Of a stretch of 64,000 nt of DNA, positions 60,943-64,000 are shown piece after piece. Within the stretch, counting starts at the first letter, position 1, and each line of letters begins with the position of its first letter. Position numbers and translations under genes: made by a program. The notes beneath the pieces are model-generated. The model was given only the letters and a program-made list of their open reading frames with translations, was not told the origin of the DNA and did no database searches. Source of the stretch: Parapristionchus giblindavisi. Taxonomy: Eukaryota > Nematoda > Chromadorea > Rhabditida > Diplogasteridae. The DNA lies in the NCBI GenBank assembly GCA_943737045.1, contig CALSFV010000409.1, forward strand, positions 124,001 through 188,000, in the 5' to 3' direction.

Positions 60943-62192
60943 CCTCTACTATTTTCGGGAACAAGTTGTAAAGACAGAAAGATATGGGACAGAGCATTTG
61001 AAAATTTTTGCGATATTCACTCAGCAACACATTTTGACTATGCTTTATTATTTGGAAAGACACAAAATTAAATCTTACTACAAGTAAAAAAGGAAATTTA
61101 TATTCCCTGGAGTGTCAGTGTCAGGGTTGTCCTTTAAACCTTTAAACCAAAATCTAATCTTTTGGAAAAGAAATTTGTTTTATTTTTATTTAAAAATTCT
61201 ATTGTAGATTTATCGGCTGAGTCGTCTTTCCAATTTGTTCGGAACGGGGGCCTTGAACTTTTGTCCAGAATTCTACGTGATGGCCCGATCGCCCATCCAG
61301 AGGATGAACTCGTAAGTTAATTATTATTATAAATTTCACCATAACAGTTCAACCGGGGTATTTTTTGTGTGAAACACGTAAAAACACTCTCAAAATGATC
61401 CCTGAAAATCTGGACATGATCGGTTGAGTTTGAAAAAAGTTATGACGAAAAAAAGCAAAAGTGGGTAGACTTTTGCAAGGTACTAAATTTTTTTCCAATT
61501 TTTCCCCATTTCTAATTTTCATGATTTTTTATATTTTCGAACGAATTTTCAGATTCTATTGACGGTATACAACGTTGTGATGATGCCAGAGAACCATGAA
61601 GCCTTTCTCAACTTTTTTTGCACCGATTGCTTCGTGTAAGCCTATAGAAGATTTTTAAAAAATTTCAAAAAGTCATCTCATAACATGTAACTACAACTAG
61701 GGCTCTTTCATTTTCTCTTTTCTCCTTTTCATTTTTTTTTCACCTTTACCAAACACATAATTGAAAAGATAAGTAGGAATATTAATAATAACAGTACAAA
61801 CATAATACTCAGATGTTTGAATCCTTACATGATCACGGATAATTTGGGCAGTTAGCTCAATCATGCATGGATTCTCAATCAAATTACTTAAACACAGAAT
61901 TCTTTAGAATGATGAGGATTACAAATCCGAGTCGTGAAAAGCAATATCTCATCTCGGGCATTCTGTCCTTTTTGATTGCATCCCCGCTACATTACTATGT
62001 TCAGCAATCCCGACAGATGATAAGTCTTTTATTGGTCAGATATCTTTGATCTTTGATCTTTGATCTTTCTAGTACATTTGGTTGGCAAACAGAGAATAAT
62101 TTCAGGAAGGACATGTGTGTGGCTGGCCCGTTGAAGTACTTCCCATAAACAATTGCACCTTCAGAATCTTTAGGTATTTTTTGTTTGACTTA

Positions 62193-62418
62193 CACTCACG
62201 GCAAATTCTCTTAGGTATAGGTTGTCTAACTGTTCAGCTATAGAGAAAGGTTAGCTTACTCCAAACTCTCTCAAAAAGACACGTTAGATAATTCTCTCTC
62301 GCTCGAGATAGTAATGGGGGCAGGAGTAAGCTAACTTATCTCACATATGATAGAACGTTTCTCTAATTGTCGCATCTTAGATAACCTATGGCTCAAATAT
62401 GAGACAGTGCCGTCAGTG
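62193..62418. mobile_element. TA-flanked CACTCACGGCAAATT MITE, intron 16 of copy D
   Basis: Same length and position in the intron as the copy C element, carried along by the gene duplication. Confidence 0.75.
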
Positions 62419-64000
62419 TAGTCAATCATTAACCCACAGAGAAAAAGTGTGAAATGAAACAACACCAATAATAACAGCTATAAAGTGCCAAATAGATCAC
62501 GAAAAGATATACCTCCCTACACGTTTTATGTTACTTATATTACAACTTGGGTGGTGGTGTTCTAACACTTTTTTCTCACTGTGATTCGACCGTCATTGTT
62601 AGGAAAGGAAATAAAGATTAAAATATGACTTTTTATGCATTTATGACTGATCGCCGTAAGATATTTTTGAAAATTTACAGTATCCATCTTTTTCGGACCA
62701 GTGTGATTTTTTTCTAATTGTTTTTCTCATTAAAACAATTTTTTTCTCTTTCTTTAGTCATTAAAAGAACTTTTTATCAAGGAAACTCATGATTAACACT
62801 TTGAGAATACAAAAATATTCATACACAAAGGAGATAAATGATGCGTCCAAATGCGCCCCGCAGCGGAGCGCAGCGTAGCATGTGTACAAAACATGACCGG
62901 CTGTACTGTATTTATGAGATATTTATTTACTATTTTGATCTGTGTAGTATATTGAAATTTGCAGCTTTGTCATGATTAATTAATAATCTATTGCAGTACA
63001 TTCATTCCATTCTTTGATCTCCTATTTAACACTAACTATCCCGGAGTTCAAATGTTCGCCCTCTACTCATTAACAATCGCTTCTTTTGACACGTTCAAAG
63101 ATTGTGTTTACATAAAGTAAATATATTATTTATTATTATTATTATATTATCATTATTATTTTCATTGTTATTTTTATTTTTATTATTTTGTTAACACTCT
63201 CTCGTAATATTCGAGAGAGAGAAGAGCAGATAGTTTCAAATGAGATTAGTGTGCGCCAATCTTTTATCTTTTGCAGGATGTTATATTCGGAAGGAGTCGA
63301 AGAAGTGATGAAGCGCTTCGAGGCTCTCGAATCGAACAGATTACTGAAGAATGAGAAAGCGAAAGAATTGTTTTCGCGTCTTTCTCAAATACTCAAAGAG
63401 AAGAAGGAAAATGGATCAACAAATTAACAAACCAATATCAGCAATAGACATCATCGATCTCCAGTTTTTCCACAGTTTGATATGGTATAGCCAAACTCTA
63501 ATAGAAAACCCAAATACAAATTTCACATCACAATACATATGCAGATATTTTATATTTGACTAGATTGACTTGACTTTATTTGACTTTTTATTTGACTATT
63601 TGACTTATCTGATAGTTGGCTAGGGACCCACAACAACCTTTCTTCCACTTGTGATTAGAAATTACGAGGTTACGAATCGATCGATTCCTTAAAGGATTAG
63701 ACTGCCATCCAGTCATCGATTCATACCCAAAATGCCCTCGTCGTCCACTACATCCCCCGGATGAAGTATTTTCCCCTTGTGTATCAACACCACCAAGTAC
63801 CACTCTCGTTTTTTCCTCATCTCGTTCCTTCATTATGTGCCCCTTTTATAAAACTAGACATTGTTTCCACCGTTATATTGTTCAATTTAACAATTGTTAA
63901 TGACATAAACATTTTGTTGCTTTAGTTCAATCTCCGAAAAAAACTCAATACCGTTTAGCAGACATCGATCCATGAACCTATAGAAGGAAAGGTGAGTGCC

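Larger units (their letters stand above)
49106..63427 (+). pseudogene. zyg11-like: ZYG-11-like protein, copy D: 5' exons frameshifted, exons 6-18 intact
   Basis: Exons: 49106-49301, 49612-49707, 50171-50224, 52227-52324, 52446-52527, 53606-53805, 54721-54896, 56582-56748, 59356-59486, 59685-59790, 59849-59955, 60352-60518, 61208-61311, 61553-61635, 61908-62034, 62106-62173, 62997-63116, 63277-63427. Against copy C, exon 1 has +1 nt (stop after 56 codons, TGA at 49274), exon 2 has +1 at its acceptor and +1 inside, and exon 5 has two single-base losses. Exons 3, 4 and 6-18 match in length. Exons 6-18 give 1707 in-frame nt (569 codons including the stop). No indel occurs in that part, so either only the N-terminus has decayed or a shorter LRR/ARM protein is made, for example from the Met codons in exon 6. 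Assembly error in homopolymers is the rival explanation. Confidence 0.75.
49013..64000 (+). repeat. Tandem duplication unit 2 (gene D and flanks)
   Basis: Second unit; the right end is not reached. It is longer than unit 1 mainly because of the LINE in intron 3, the intron 5 palindrome, the hexamer expansion in intron 7 and the 2.2-kb palindrome in intron 8. Confidence 0.8.

Overview
The window looks like a gene-sparse, AT-rich animal nuclear region, most likely from a nematode. Four copies of one spliced gene carry 16-18 short coding exons with GT-AG introns. In every copy a TTTCAG acceptor abuts the first ATG, as expected for spliced-leader trans-splicing. An RTE-type retrotransposon is present and the introns are packed with palindromic non-autonomous transposons. 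I cannot name the species.

The exons encode a ZYG-11 family protein (ZYG11/ZER1): an N-terminal BC-box-like motif, leucine-rich repeats, then armadillo-like repeats. Known members are substrate receptors of CUL2-Elongin B/C ubiquitin ligases. I joined the exons by splice sites and codon phase. Copy A is on the minus strand (15899 to 332); exons 1-16 are open and the last two fall off the left edge. Copy B is on the minus strand (34570 to 21464); it has lost exon 7 and has a stop in exon 15, so it is probably a recent pseudogene. Copy C is on the plus strand (36375 to 46726); all 18 exons are open and sum to 743 codons plus stop. Copy D is on the plus strand (49106 to 63427); it is a recent tandem duplicate of C with indels only in exons 1, 2 and 5, while exons 6-18 are intact. 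The layout is A< B< >C >D, with B and C head to head across a palindrome of about 0.9 kb.

Layout: 1-15.9 kb is gene A with long repeat-filled introns. 15.9-21.4 kb is intergenic and holds a hAT-type MITE and an RTE-clade element with a 654-codon ORF. 21.4-34.6 kb is gene B, whose intron 9 contains a hairpin MITE invaded by a palindromic element that is itself invaded by a solo LTR. 34.6-36.4 kb is the divergent B/C intergenic palindrome with minisatellites. 36.4-46.7 kb is gene C. 46.7-49.1 kb is the C-D spacer. 49.1-63.4 kb is gene D, with a decayed LINE in intron 3, a 1.6 kb CTTCCT-type array in intron 7 and a 2.2 kb TTAA-flanked palindrome in intron 8.

Comparing C with D gives filled and empty insertion sites that define several element families and their target duplications (TTAA, TA, 7-8 bp). 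The main biological interest is a young, turning-over cluster of putative CRL2 receptors whose predicted Gly/N-degron pocket residues are replaced. Exon boundaries and repeats were read by eye; no alignment or expression data were used.
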